Origin: Spartobacteria bacterium LR76
Lineage (GTDB): Bacteria; Verrucomicrobiota; Verrucomicrobiia; Chthoniobacterales; Terrimicrobiaceae
Direction of reading: 5' to 3'
DNA: 64,000 nucleotides
Assembly: GCA_003054655.1 (NCBI GenBank)
Contig: QAYZ01000016.1
Coordinates: 682,001-746,000, forward strand
This document shows positions 52,138 to 59,961 of the stretch, piece by piece; the stretch's first letter is position 1; every line of letters starts with the position of its first letter. A program made the translations under genes and the position numbers. The notes under the pieces were generated by a model, which had not been told where the DNA came from, did no database searches, and worked only from the letters and a program-made list of their open reading frames with translations.

Positions 52138-53168
52138 TCCGCCCCCTCCTGCCCCTCGTCGCCCTCTTTCTTCCCCTGGCTGCCATCGCCGACTCCGCCA
52201 GCGATTGGGCGCAGATCCTCAAACTCGACGAAGGTCCGCAAAAGAAGCTCAGCTCCATCACCGATGTGCGTCAGGAAGCTCGCAACCACCTCGTGCTTCA
52301 GCAGAAGACTCTTGAGACCTTCATCGCCAGATATCCGAATGATCCGAATGCCTTTGAGGCCCAGATGAAGCTCGCCGCAGTCCAGGCAGCTTTGGGTAAA
52401 CTCGATGAGAACCACAGCCTCGTCGAGACCGCGATCAAGTCCCTTGCCTCCCTGGAAAATTCCCCCAAAGCCAGCCCGGAACAGGCGGCCAATGCCGGGT
52501 TTCTCAAGGTGTCGCTTCAGATGCAGGATGCCGGGGGAACCGATGCGGAACGCCGGGACGCCATCATCGCAGCCGCGCAGAACTTCAACAACCGCCATCC
52601 GGGAGATCGCCGCGGCCCGCGATTGCTGGTCGAGGCGGCGACTCAGTGCGACGACGTCCCCTCCCGCAAGCGCGAACTGCTCGATCAGGCGGCACGGGAA
52701 ACCAGGGAGGCATCACTAAAGCAGCGGATCGCCGACGACCTGCATCGCCTCGACCTTCTCGGCAAGAGTCCCGCCATCAAGGTGCCCCTCCTGAAGGGCG
52801 GAGAGTTCGACCTTGCGGCATTGCGCGGCAACGTGGTGGTGCTCATTTTCTGGTCCACGGAATCCCCCCACTCCCTGCTCTGGCTGCGGGATTTTCGCAT
52901 CGCTTACGAGTCCCTGGCAAAAAATAACCTCAAGGTCGTAACGGTCGGTCTTGACCGCTCCCGCCAGTCCTATGAAAACCGCGCAAAGAGCTTTCCGCCT
53001 GAATGGATCGACTCTTACGATGCGAATGGCTGGCTCGGAGCCCTGCCGCGTTCGCTCGGGATTAATGCCCTGCCGTCGGTTTGGATTCTGGACAAGAAAG
53101 GCGTAGTCCGTACCATCAACGCGAAGTCGAGTTTCGCGAAATGGATTCGCGAGCTGCAGGCTGAGTAA
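52134..53168 (+). CDS. Secreted thioredoxin-fold (TlpA-like) protein lacking CxxC
   Basis: The 344-aa protein has a signal peptide (IRPLLPLVALFLPLAAIA). A helical ~200-residue N-terminal part is followed by a C-terminal AhpC/TlpA-like domain (LRGNVVVLIFWSTESPHSLL, NLKVVTVGLDRSRQSYENRA, SLGINALPSVWILDKKGVV). The redox CxxC is replaced by TESPHS, so disulfide chemistry is unlikely; a structural or binding role is more probable. Similar domain orders occur in secreted Bacteroidetes and Verrucomicrobia proteins. It precedes the acetylesterase by 7 nt. Confidence 0.75.
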   Translation: MIRPLLPLVALFLPLAAIADSASDWAQILKLDEGPQKKLSSITDVRQEARNHLVLQQKTLETFIARYPNDPNAFEAQMKLAAVQAALGKLDENHSLVETAIKSLASLENSPKASPEQAANAGFLKVSLQMQDAGGTDAERRDAIIAAAQNFNNRHPGDRRGPRLLVEAATQCDDVPSRKRELLDQAARETREASLKQRIADDLHRLDLLGKSPAIKVPLLKGGEFDLAALRGNVVVLIFWSTESPHSLLWLRDFRIAYESLAKNNLKVVTVGLDRSRQSYENRAKSFPPEWIDSYDANGWLGALPRSLGINALPSVWILDKKGVVRTINAKSSFAKWIRELQAE

Positions 53169-53175
53169 ATCCCAG

Positions 53176-55212
53176 ATGAAATATCCCCTACTTCCCCTAG
53201 TAGCTGCATGTCTGTTTGCCCCGGCCCTCGCCAGGGCAGATGTCACCCTCCCCGCCATCTTCTCCGAGCACATGGTGCTTGAGAAAGCCGCCAAGGTCCC
53301 GATCTGGGGCAAGGCATCACCCGGCGAGGAAGTCACCGTCAAAGTCGGAGATCAAACCGCCACGACCAAAGCCGGAGAAGACGGCGCATGGAAAGTGGCT
53401 CTTGATCTGTCCAAGTCCGGACCGGGTCCGTTTGTCGCCACGGTAAAGGGCAACAACGAGATCTCCATCCCCGATGTCGTCATCGGCGAGGTATGGGTTG
53501 CATCGGGACAATCCAACATGGAGTGGGTCCTGGATAACACGATCGACGCCCAGAAGGAGATCGCCAGCTCGGCCAATCCGATGCTGCGCCAGTTTCGCCT
53601 GAACAAGAACGCTCAGGAGAAGCCTACCAGTGAATTCGCCGGAGCATGGACCGTCGCTTCTCCGGAAACGGCGGGAAAATTCTCCGCGGTCGGGTATTAC
53701 TTCGGGAAAACCCTCCAGAACGAAATCAAGCAGCCCGTCGGCATCATCTACACCAACTGGGGTGGTACGCCGAGCGAAGCCTGGACCAGCCCCGAGGCCA
53801 TCGCCTCAGTGCCTGAGCTGCAGAAATCGCTCGAGAAGCACCAGGCTTACGCCAAGGAATTCGTCGGACTGAAGGCCCGGTTCATCGAGGATTTCAAGAA
53901 ATGGCTGGCCGACAACGATCGCGCCGACAAGCCGACCCCCGATGTCGCCGCGTTCGCGGGAGAAAAGGTCGCTGCCGACGGATGGGCTCCGGTCACTTTC
54001 CCGGCGAAGCTCACCGACGCCGAGGGGAAGCCCTTCCATGGAGCCATCTGGCTGCGCAGGGAGTTTGACATGCCCAAGACGGACAAGTCGCTCTGGATCG
54101 ACGTCGGCAATGTCGACGGGTTTGAAGCCCTTTACTGGAACGGCAAGCTGATCAAGGAAAACTCCTATGAGAACGCGCTGAGCGGTCGTCGCACCTACAG
54201 CATTCCGGCAAACGAGGTAAAGGAAGGCCGCAACGTCATGGCGATGCGCATCTATTCTCCGTCCTTTCAACCCATGGTGCAGCGCGAATTTGCGATCAAC
54301 GGAGCCAAGCCTGCCGGGCCGACCGTATCGAAGGTGGAATACTCCATGGCAGCGCCTGCCGCAGACAAGGCGGCTCCCAAGATCCCTACCCCGGCAATGT
54401 CGCCCCAGAATACAGCGACCTACCTGTACAACGGAATGATCAACCCGATCCTGTCGTACGCCATCTCCGGCGCGATCTGGTATCAGGGTGAGAGCAATGC
54501 CGGGCGCTCCTATCAGTATCGCATGGCGTTCCCTCTCATGATCACCGACTGGCGCAAGCAGTGGGGACAGGGAGATTTCCCGTTCTACTTCGTGCAACTG
54601 GCCAACTTCATGGCCAAGGACAATGCCCCGGTGGAATCCGGCTGGGCCGAGCTTCGCGAAGCCCAGAGCATGACGCTCAATCTGCCCAATACGGGGCAGG
54701 CGGTGATCATCGACGTCGGTGAGTCCGACGACATCCATCCGCGCAACAAGCTGGTGGTCGGTGAACGGCTGGCCCGTATCGCGCTCGCCCGGGACTATGG
54801 CAAGAAGGATCTCGTTTACTCGGGACCAACCTATAAGTCGATGAAGGTCGATGGCTCCAAGGTGCGGCTGAGCTTTGACCATGTCGGAGGCGGCCTTGTC
54901 GCCAACGCGGTTCCGGCGACCTACGTCAAGAAGTCGTTGACCAATGAAACTGCCCCGCTCGTGCGCAACAGCCCGTCGAGCGAGCTGGAAGGCTTCGCCA
55001 TCTGCGGCGAGGATAAGAAATGGGTCTGGGCCGACGCCAAGATCGACGGCAACGAAGTCGTCGTCTGGTCCGACAAGGTGCCCAACCCCGTCGCAGTACG
55101 CTATGGCTGGGCCAATAACCCGACCTGCAACCTCTATAACAAAGAGGGTCTGCCCGCCTCGCCGTTCCGGACGGATGACTTCACCGGCGCGACCATCAAC
55201 GGCAAATACTAG
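53176..55212 (+). CDS. Sialate O-acetylesterase-type SGNH hydrolase
   Basis: The 678-aa protein has a signal peptide (KYPLLPLVAACLFAPALARA). Motifs are LPAIFSEHMVLEKAAKVPIWG, the SGNH block I WVASGQSNMEW with the catalytic Ser, IWYQGESNAG, and the DIHPRNK block with catalytic Asp-x-x-His. A beta-sandwich insertion (about residues 265-375) resembles a carbohydrate-binding jelly roll. It removes O-acetyl groups from sialic acids or acetylated polysaccharides outside the cell, in keeping with the sugar-degrading genes elsewhere in the window. Confidence 0.9.
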   Translation: MKYPLLPLVAACLFAPALARADVTLPAIFSEHMVLEKAAKVPIWGKASPGEEVTVKVGDQTATTKAGEDGAWKVALDLSKSGPGPFVATVKGNNEISIPDVVIGEVWVASGQSNMEWVLDNTIDAQKEIASSANPMLRQFRLNKNAQEKPTSEFAGAWTVASPETAGKFSAVGYYFGKTLQNEIKQPVGIIYTNWGGTPSEAWTSPEAIASVPELQKSLEKHQAYAKEFVGLKARFIEDFKKWLADNDRADKPTPDVAAFAGEKVAADGWAPVTFPAKLTDAEGKPFHGAIWLRREFDMPKTDKSLWIDVGNVDGFEALYWNGKLIKENSYENALSGRRTYSIPANEVKEGRNVMAMRIYSPSFQPMVQREFAINGAKPAGPTVSKVEYSMAAPAADKAAPKIPTPAMSPQNTATYLYNGMINPILSYAISGAIWYQGESNAGRSYQYRMAFPLMITDWRKQWGQGDFPFYFVQLANFMAKDNAPVESGWAELREAQSMTLNLPNTGQAVIIDVGESDDIHPRNKLVVGERLARIALARDYGKKDLVYSGPTYKSMKVDGSKVRLSFDHVGGGLVANAVPATYVKKSLTNETAPLVRNSPSSELEGFAICGEDKKWVWADAKIDGNEVVVWSDKVPNPVAVRYGWANNPTCNLYNKEGLPASPFRTDDFTGATINGKY

Positions 55213-55213
55213 C

Positions 55214-55274
55214 CTGCGCTGATACGCGCAGCGTTTCCCTGAGGTGCGATATCAGGTTGTAACCCTGATATCGC
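55214..55274 (+). promoter_or_regulatory. Two perfect inverted repeats, the second touching a start codon
   Basis: CTGCGC-N6-GCGCAG (55214-55231) lies just after the acetylesterase stop. A perfect 11-bp repeat, GCGATATCAGG (55246-55256) / CCTGATATCGC (55264-55274) with a 7-nt loop, ends one base before the ATG of the small lipoprotein gene. The second occupies the place of a Shine-Dalgarno, so it may control translation or be an operator. Neither is followed by a T-tract. Confidence 0.6.
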
Positions 55275-55275
55275 C

Positions 55276-55527
55276 ATGAAACTCCTAACGGTTTCCCTCA
55301 TTAGCGGCGTCCTGCTGTCACTTTGCAGCGGATGCTTTTCCTACAAGTCCACCGGCACGCGCACGGTAGTCGTGGAAGATGTCCCCGCGACCACGACAAC
55401 ACGCACGGTCACGGTACTGCCCAGCGGGTATACCACCACGGTGGTGCGAGGCACGACGTATTACACTTATAACAATGTGTATTACCGTTCCGCGCCCGGC
55501 GGGTACGTGATCGTACCGCGTCCTTAA
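55276..55527 (+). CDS. Small Thr/Tyr-rich lipoprotein
   Basis: The 83-aa product has a lipoprotein signal (SLISGVLLSLCSGC), with the lipobox cysteine in LCSGC. A short beta-type segment rich in Thr, Val and Tyr follows (TRTVVVEDVPATTTTRTVTV, TTYYTYNNVYYRSAPGGY). The family is not recognised, though small YY-rich lipoproteins of this look are frequent in Gram-negative genomes. A perfect inverted repeat abuts the start codon. Confidence 0.7.
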   Translation: MKLLTVSLISGVLLSLCSGCFSYKSTGTRTVVVEDVPATTTTRTVTVLPSGYTTTVVRGTTYYTYNNVYYRSAPGGYVIVPRP

Positions 55528-55555
55528 TGAAACTTGAGAAGTGCGCGTGGGTCGC

Positions 55556-55963
55556 TTAACTGCGATCCACGCTGTACTTTCCGGCACCCACGAAAATCAG
55601 GCTGAAAAACAGCACGAGAAACGTGGCCGGGTGAGCCCAGTCGTCGAAACGTCCACCGTTCGTCTTGTAAAGCAACACGGTGGCGACGATGAAGTTAAAC
55701 GTCAGCAGGATCGTCGTGGGCCGAAAGAGAAAGCCCAGGATCAGCAAAACTCCGCCCAGTGTTTCCACAATGGCGGAGGAAAATCCCCAGAAACCGGGAA
55801 AGAAATTCACCCCGAGATAGCCCATCGCATGCCCGAGCTTTTGCCAGGCAGGCAAGCCGCCGGCGAGTTTGGGCCAGCCGTGCATGACCATGATCGCACC
55901 GATGCCGACGCGCATGAACAGCAGGCCGATATCACGATACTGGGACAGCCAGGTAAGAAGCAT
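55556..55963 (-). CDS. DoxX-family membrane protein
   Basis: The 135-aa protein has four hydrophobic segments and the DoxX motifs LLFMRVGIGAIMVMHGWPKL, ETLGGVLLILGFLFRPTTILL and FFSLIFVGAGKYSVD. Members are linked to quinol or thiosulfate redox and stress resistance, but the function here is unknown. It lies 54 nt downstream of ssb on the same strand. Confidence 0.85.
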   Translation of the reverse strand: MLLTWLSQYRDIGLLFMRVGIGAIMVMHGWPKLAGGLPAWQKLGHAMGYLGVNFFPGFWGFSSAIVETLGGVLLILGFLFRPTTILLTFNFIVATVLLYKTNGGRFDDWAHPATFLVLFFSLIFVGAGKYSVDRS

Positions 55964-56017
55964 GAGGATGCCTTACGCGAAACTTGGTGGATGGAAACGC
56001 TTCGGAGCGCGATTCGT

Positions 56018-56503
56018 CTAGAACGGGATATCGTCGTCCTCGGCGTCGAGCGGAGCGGGCTTGGGCGGACCCTGGCGCTGCGGTGGTGCCGCCGGGCGGC
56101 GCTGCGGCGTCGGCGACGCCGGGGGAGAGTCCATATCGTACTCCCCGCCTCCACCGCCCTGGCCACCCTGGCGCGTACCGAGCAGTTGCAATCCTTCGCC
56201 GACCACCTTTAGACGGCTGCGCTTCTGGCCGGATTGCTTATCCTCCCAGGAGTCGATGCGCAGACGGCCCTCGATAAAGATGGGCCGTCCCTTCTTGGCG
56301 TATTCTCCGGCGATTTCCGCCAGGCGTCCCCAAAGCTCCACATCGACAAAGGTCGTCTCCTCCACCTTTTCTCCGCCCTGGTTGGTGTAGGAGCGATTGA
56401 TGGCCAGACCCAAGTCGGCGACGGCGCTGCCTTTCGGGGTGTACTTGATCTCGGGATCACGAGTGACATTCCCGATCAGCATGACTTTGTTGAGACTGGC
56501 CAT
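56018..56503 (-). CDS. ssb: Single-stranded DNA-binding protein
   Basis: The 161-aa protein has an OB-fold N-terminal domain (MASLNKVMLIGNVTRDPEIK, FVDVELWGRLAEIAGEYAKKG, RLRIDSWEDKQSGQ). A Gly/Pro/Gln-rich linker follows, then the acidic tip DAEDDDIPF, which binds replication and repair partners. It follows rpsF (12 nt), a widespread gene order. rpsR, normally next, is absent here. Confidence 0.95.
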   Translation of the reverse strand: MASLNKVMLIGNVTRDPEIKYTPKGSAVADLGLAINRSYTNQGGEKVEETTFVDVELWGRLAEIAGEYAKKGRPIFIEGRLRIDSWEDKQSGQKRSRLKVVGEGLQLLGTRQGGQGGGGGEYDMDSPPASPTPQRRPAAPPQRQGPPKPAPLDAEDDDIPF

Positions 56504-56515
56504 AGGATTTTGGAG

Positions 56516-56821
56516 TTAGGCTGCTGGAGCAGCGGCCTTCTTGGACAGAACGAGATAGTTCTGGAAAGCGACGTCGTCGTCGAGCTTCAACTTGGAGCGG
56601 AGCTTGTCGATGAGGGCAGGCTCGGCCGAGAAGATGATGTTGACGAAGTAGGCGCTCTTCTGGTGGTCGTGCTCGTAGGAGAGCTCGCGGCGCTCGAGGC
56701 GCTGGACCTGTTCAATTTCAGCGCCCTCGCTCTTGAAGAGTTTCTCGATGCGATCGACGATGTCTTTGGCGGATTCCTCCTGCGTCTTCAGCGCGAGGAG
56801 AGCTTCATAGCGTTTGTTCAT
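56516..56821 (-). CDS. rpsF: 30S ribosomal protein S6
   Basis: The 101-aa protein has the S6 pattern MNKRYEALLALK, LERRELSYEHDHQKSAYFVNIIFSAEPALIDKL and a basic Ala/Lys end. It binds 16S rRNA with S18. It overlaps pth by 4 bp upstream and precedes ssb, so pth-rpsF-ssb are likely cotranscribed. Confidence 0.93.
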   Translation of the reverse strand: MNKRYEALLALKTQEESAKDIVDRIEKLFKSEGAEIEQVQRLERRELSYEHDHQKSAYFVNIIFSAEPALIDKLRSKLKLDDDVAFQNYLVLSKKAAAPAA

Positions 56822-57393
56822 ACGGTGGTTTTCTTGTTGTAAATGTTCATTGCCGCCTCGACGCCATGGGCATTGGCATATTCGACGGCATCTGCTGCTC
56901 TGCTGTAAAGATCTTCGAGCCGGGTCTTCTCCTCGGGAGTGAACTGGCCGAGCACGTGGGAGTGGAGAGCGCCGGAAGCCGAGCCGATTCCCACCCGCAG
57001 GCGGGGAACAGCTTCGGTGCCGAGGTGCATGAGCACCGACTCCAGACCATTGTGTCCGCCGGGGCTGCCCGATTTTCTCAATCTCAGATCGCCGAAGGGA
57101 AGTGCAACATCATCGATGACGACGAGCACCTCCTCAGGCGCGAGACGATAGTACCGGGCGTAGTTGCCGACAGCTTCACCGCTCAGGTTCATGAAGGTTT
57201 GAGGTTTCATGAAAATGCGGCCGCCACAGGTTGCGGTCTCTGCATCCCACTTCGGTTCGAAGCGAAACTCAGCGGCGCAGCGACGGGCGAGCTCGTCGAC
57301 GACTGCAAACCCCGCGTTGTGCCGTGTCCCCGCATACTGCCGGCCGGGATTACCCAGACCGGCGATGAGGCGGAATACAGCAGCATGCTCCAC
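56818..57393 (-). CDS. pth: Peptidyl-tRNA hydrolase
   Basis: The 191-aa protein starts at GTG 57393. Motifs are FRLIAGLGNPGRQYAGTRHNAGF with the catalytic His, FMKPQTFMNLSGEAV, VVIDDVALPFGDLRLRKSGSPGGHNGL and RVGIG. It releases peptides from tRNAs after abortive translation. It follows rplY by 15 nt and overlaps rpsF. Confidence 0.96.
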   Translation of the reverse strand: MEHAAVFRLIAGLGNPGRQYAGTRHNAGFAVVDELARRCAAEFRFEPKWDAETATCGGRIFMKPQTFMNLSGEAVGNYARYYRLAPEEVLVVIDDVALPFGDLRLRKSGSPGGHNGLESVLMHLGTEAVPRLRVGIGSASGALHSHVLGQFTPEEKTRLEDLYSRAADAVEYANAHGVEAAMNIYNKKTTV

Positions 57394-57408
57394 GCGGAGA
57401 CAGGCAGG

Positions 57409-58077
57409 TTATTTCTTGTCGCCGCCCTCGGCAGCGTCAGCCTTCTTCTCCTTGATGACCTCGGGAGCCGTCGGAGCGTCCGCAGAAGACGCGGATTCAT
57501 CCGCAACGGTCGGTTCGGAAACGAGGAAGACGGTCAGTTCGGCGTCGCCAGTCGCGGTCACACCAGCCGGGAGCTTGATGTCACGGATATGGAGAGACTC
57601 GCCGACATTGAGGTTCGACACGTCGACGGAGATGATCTCAGGGAGATTCTGCGGGAGGCAGGAGATGGCGAGCGCACGGAGGTTCTGCTGGAGCAGGCCG
57701 CCGTAGGTCTTGACGCCGATCGATTCGCCGACCGGCTCGAGGACGACTTCCGCCTCGATCTCTTCCGTCGCCGAGACAGCGTGGAAATCAACGTGGATGA
57801 CTTCACCCTTCACCGGGTGATGCTGGATTTCCTGGATGAGCGAGAGACGATTGGTCGTCTTGCCGTTTTCCTCGATCTGGAGATCGACCAGGATGTTCTC
57901 ACCGACCGCATGGGCGAGGAGCTGCTTGATCTCTTTCAGCGAAACCTCGAGGTTCGCTGGTTCGTCCTTCGCGCCATAGATGACGGCAGGCACGGCGCCG
58001 CGCGCGCGGACCTGTTTGACCGCATTGCGACCGGCTTCGACGCGCGGACGGGCGGAGAGTTTTACTTGTTTGGCCAT
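57409..58077 (-). CDS. rplY: 50S ribosomal protein L25 (Ctc type)
   Basis: The 222-aa protein has an L25 5S-rRNA-binding domain (KLSARPRVEAGRNAVKQVRA, GAVPAVIYG) followed by a TL5/Ctc C-terminal domain (IQHHPVKGEVIHVDFHAVS, LPAGVTATGDAELTVFLVSEP) and an acidic/Lys tail. It starts 5 nt after prs, the common prs-rplY-pth order of many bacteria. Confidence 0.94.
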   Translation of the reverse strand: MAKQVKLSARPRVEAGRNAVKQVRARGAVPAVIYGAKDEPANLEVSLKEIKQLLAHAVGENILVDLQIEENGKTTNRLSLIQEIQHHPVKGEVIHVDFHAVSATEEIEAEVVLEPVGESIGVKTYGGLLQQNLRALAISCLPQNLPEIISVDVSNLNVGESLHIRDIKLPAGVTATGDAELTVFLVSEPTVADESASSADAPTAPEVIKEKKADAAEGGDKK

Positions 58078-58082
58078 GTTTA

Positions 58083-59027
58083 CTAAGGGTTCTTCGGGTG
58101 TTTAATCTCAAAGAGCGAGCTCACCGATTCATCATCGTGAATGCGTCGAATGCCCTCACCGAGCAACGCAGCTACCGACAGGACCTTGACGCGGGCGTCT
58201 GAATCCGCTCGCACAGGCACGCTGTCGGTGGTGATCAACTCCTTGATTTCTGAGCTCTTCAATCGCTCAACCGCCAAATCTGTCAAGACTGCGTGAGAAA
58301 CACCAGCATAAATATTACGTGCACCGTAACTCTGCAGGATTTTTGCTGCGCCGATCAAAGTTCCCGCCGTTTCGGTGAGATCGTCGACGATCATGACGTT
58401 TTTACCCTCCACCTCACCGATGACGGTGATGGCTTCGGTCTCCGAGGCGCTCTTACGGCGCTTGACGACGATGGCGAGACCGGCGCCGAGGGTCTGGGCG
58501 TAGGCCGAGGCCATCTTCACCCCCCCTACGTCGGGCGAAACAACGACCAGATCGGTGAGGCCGAGTTCTTGCAAGTAGTTCATCATCACCGGCAAAGCGT
58601 AGAGGTGATCCACCGGGATATCGAAGAAACCCTGAAGCTGCTGGGCATGCAGGTCCATGGTCAGGACGCGATGCACGCCGGCGGCGGCGATGAGGTTGGC
58701 GACGAGCTTGGCCGTGATGGGGACGCGGGGCTGGTCCTTGCGATCCTGCCGGGCGTAGCCGAAGAACGGGATGACCACCGTGATGCGGGCGGCGCTGGCG
58801 CGCCGGGCGGCATCGACCATGATGAGGAGTTCCATCAGGTTCTGGTTCGTCGGCGGACAGGTCGGCTGGACGATGAAGACGTCGCGCCCGCGGATGTTCT
58901 CGTTGATCTTTACGAAGGTCTCTCCATCCGGAAAGGTGCTGACGGTCGCGTCGCAAAGCGGCACCCCGAGGTAGTTGCAGATATCCTGGGCAAGGCGGGG
59001 ATGGGCCGTGCCAGTGAAGATTTTCAT
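58083..59027 (-). CDS. prs: Ribose-phosphate pyrophosphokinase
   Basis: Starting at ATG 59027 gives 314 aa with the family-typical N-terminus MKIFTGTAHPRLAQDI. A GTG at 59063 preceded by AGGA would add 12 residues. Motifs are FPDGETFVKINENIRGRDVF, PFFGYARQDRKDQPR, TMDLHAQQLQGFF and the PRPP loop VMIVDDLTETAGTLIGAA. It makes PRPP for nucleotides, His and Trp. Confidence 0.96.
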   Translation of the reverse strand: MKIFTGTAHPRLAQDICNYLGVPLCDATVSTFPDGETFVKINENIRGRDVFIVQPTCPPTNQNLMELLIMVDAARRASAARITVVIPFFGYARQDRKDQPRVPITAKLVANLIAAAGVHRVLTMDLHAQQLQGFFDIPVDHLYALPVMMNYLQELGLTDLVVVSPDVGGVKMASAYAQTLGAGLAIVVKRRKSASETEAITVIGEVEGKNVMIVDDLTETAGTLIGAAKILQSYGARNIYAGVSHAVLTDLAVERLKSSEIKELITTDSVPVRADSDARVKVLSVAALLGEGIRRIHDDESVSSLFEIKHPKNP

Positions 59028-59077
59028 CTCGGGTGTGCGATCTAGCATAAATTCGGAGAACACGGCCTGATTTTCCT

Positions 59078-59908
59078 TTAGCGGGTGAGCGGCTCTGGAG
59101 TCGGCGGAGGGTTGAGCGGTATGGTTGGCTCAAGCCGTTCCTGGGCGAGCCGGCGGAGATAGGCGGCCTCCATTCCCTGGCAGCGAACGGTCAGGGAGCT
59201 GTCAATCTCGATCATCTTCTTGAACAGGAGACGGTAATACTCTCGAAGGGCGGCGCGCTTGTCCTCATCGGTCGTGGCGGCGACTGACTTCTTGTACATG
59301 GCGAGCACCTGCGGGTCCTTGTCGGCTTGCACGCGCACCTCGCGGTAGCGGACGATCAGCTCGCGGGTCTTGGACTGGGGGTTCTCCGCCACTTTGGGCA
59401 TGCTCGGGGGCACGGGGCCGGAGTCCGGGATGATGGCGTTGGGATCGGTAAAGGCCGCATCCGGCATCGGTGCCGTCGGGAGCGCCGGAGCGAGATCCTG
59501 GGTATCGAGAGGCGCGCCCCCCGCAGGTGCGGCAGCCTGTCCCTCGAGCGGGATGGTGTCGGTCGCGGCCGTCGGGGACGGCGAAGCTTCCGCTACCGGC
59601 GAAGCCTCAGGAGCGGGAGATGCCTCAGCCGAGGCGGTCGGAGAAGGTTCCGGAGTAGCGGCGGGCGCAGACTCGGGCGATGAAGCCGGGGTAGCCTCAG
59701 GACTCGCCGCGGGCGCGGACTCCGGAGAGGCGGCAGGAGTCGCCTCTGCCATGGCGGCGGGCGTGGACTCGGGAGCGGGCGTGGATGCCGCCTGCTCCGC
59801 CGGGGTTGCGGTCGGCTCGGGAGCCGCCGGGGTGGTGGCGGCTTCCTGGCAGATCGCTGCAGCACAGGAAAGCAGCAGCACGAAAAGGATGCGGAGCATG
59901 GACGACAT
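59078..59908 (-). CDS. Secreted low-complexity protein with helical C-terminal domain
   Basis: The 276-aa protein has a signal peptide (LRILFVLLLSCAAAICQ). About 95 residues of imperfect Ala/Pro/Ser/Glu repeats follow (units such as SPESAPAASPEATPA), then a charged helical C-terminal domain (SKTRELIVRYREVRVQADKD, AALREYYRLLFKKMIEIDSS). The repeat part would be an extended linker in the periplasm. The family is not recognised. It is divergent from pabB across 53 bp. Confidence 0.65.
   Translation of the reverse strand: MSSMLRILFVLLLSCAAAICQEAATTPAAPEPTATPAEQAASTPAPESTPAAMAEATPAASPESAPAASPEATPASSPESAPAATPEPSPTASAEASPAPEASPVAEASPSPTAATDTIPLEGQAAAPAGGAPLDTQDLAPALPTAPMPDAAFTDPNAIIPDSGPVPPSMPKVAENPQSKTRELIVRYREVRVQADKDPQVLAMYKKSVAATTDEDKRAALREYYRLLFKKMIEIDSSLTVRCQGMEAAYLRRLAQERLEPTIPLNPPPTPEPLTR
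59564..59758. repeat. Low-complexity Ala/Pro/Ser/Glu-coding repeat
   Basis: This stretch encodes tandem imperfect units of 6-10 residues (SPESAPAA, SPEATPAS, SPESAPAA, TPEPSPTA). Direct repeats in the DNA (for example gcgggcgcggactccgg-type segments) make length change by slippage likely between strains. Confidence 0.6.
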
Positions 59909-59961
59909 CGGGAAAACCCGGAGCTTAATCTGCGTACAAGCCGATACTCAAGAAGAAGAAC

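Noticed and set aside
55214-55231. Terminator after the acetylesterase
   Set aside because: The stem is only 6 bp and no T-run follows.
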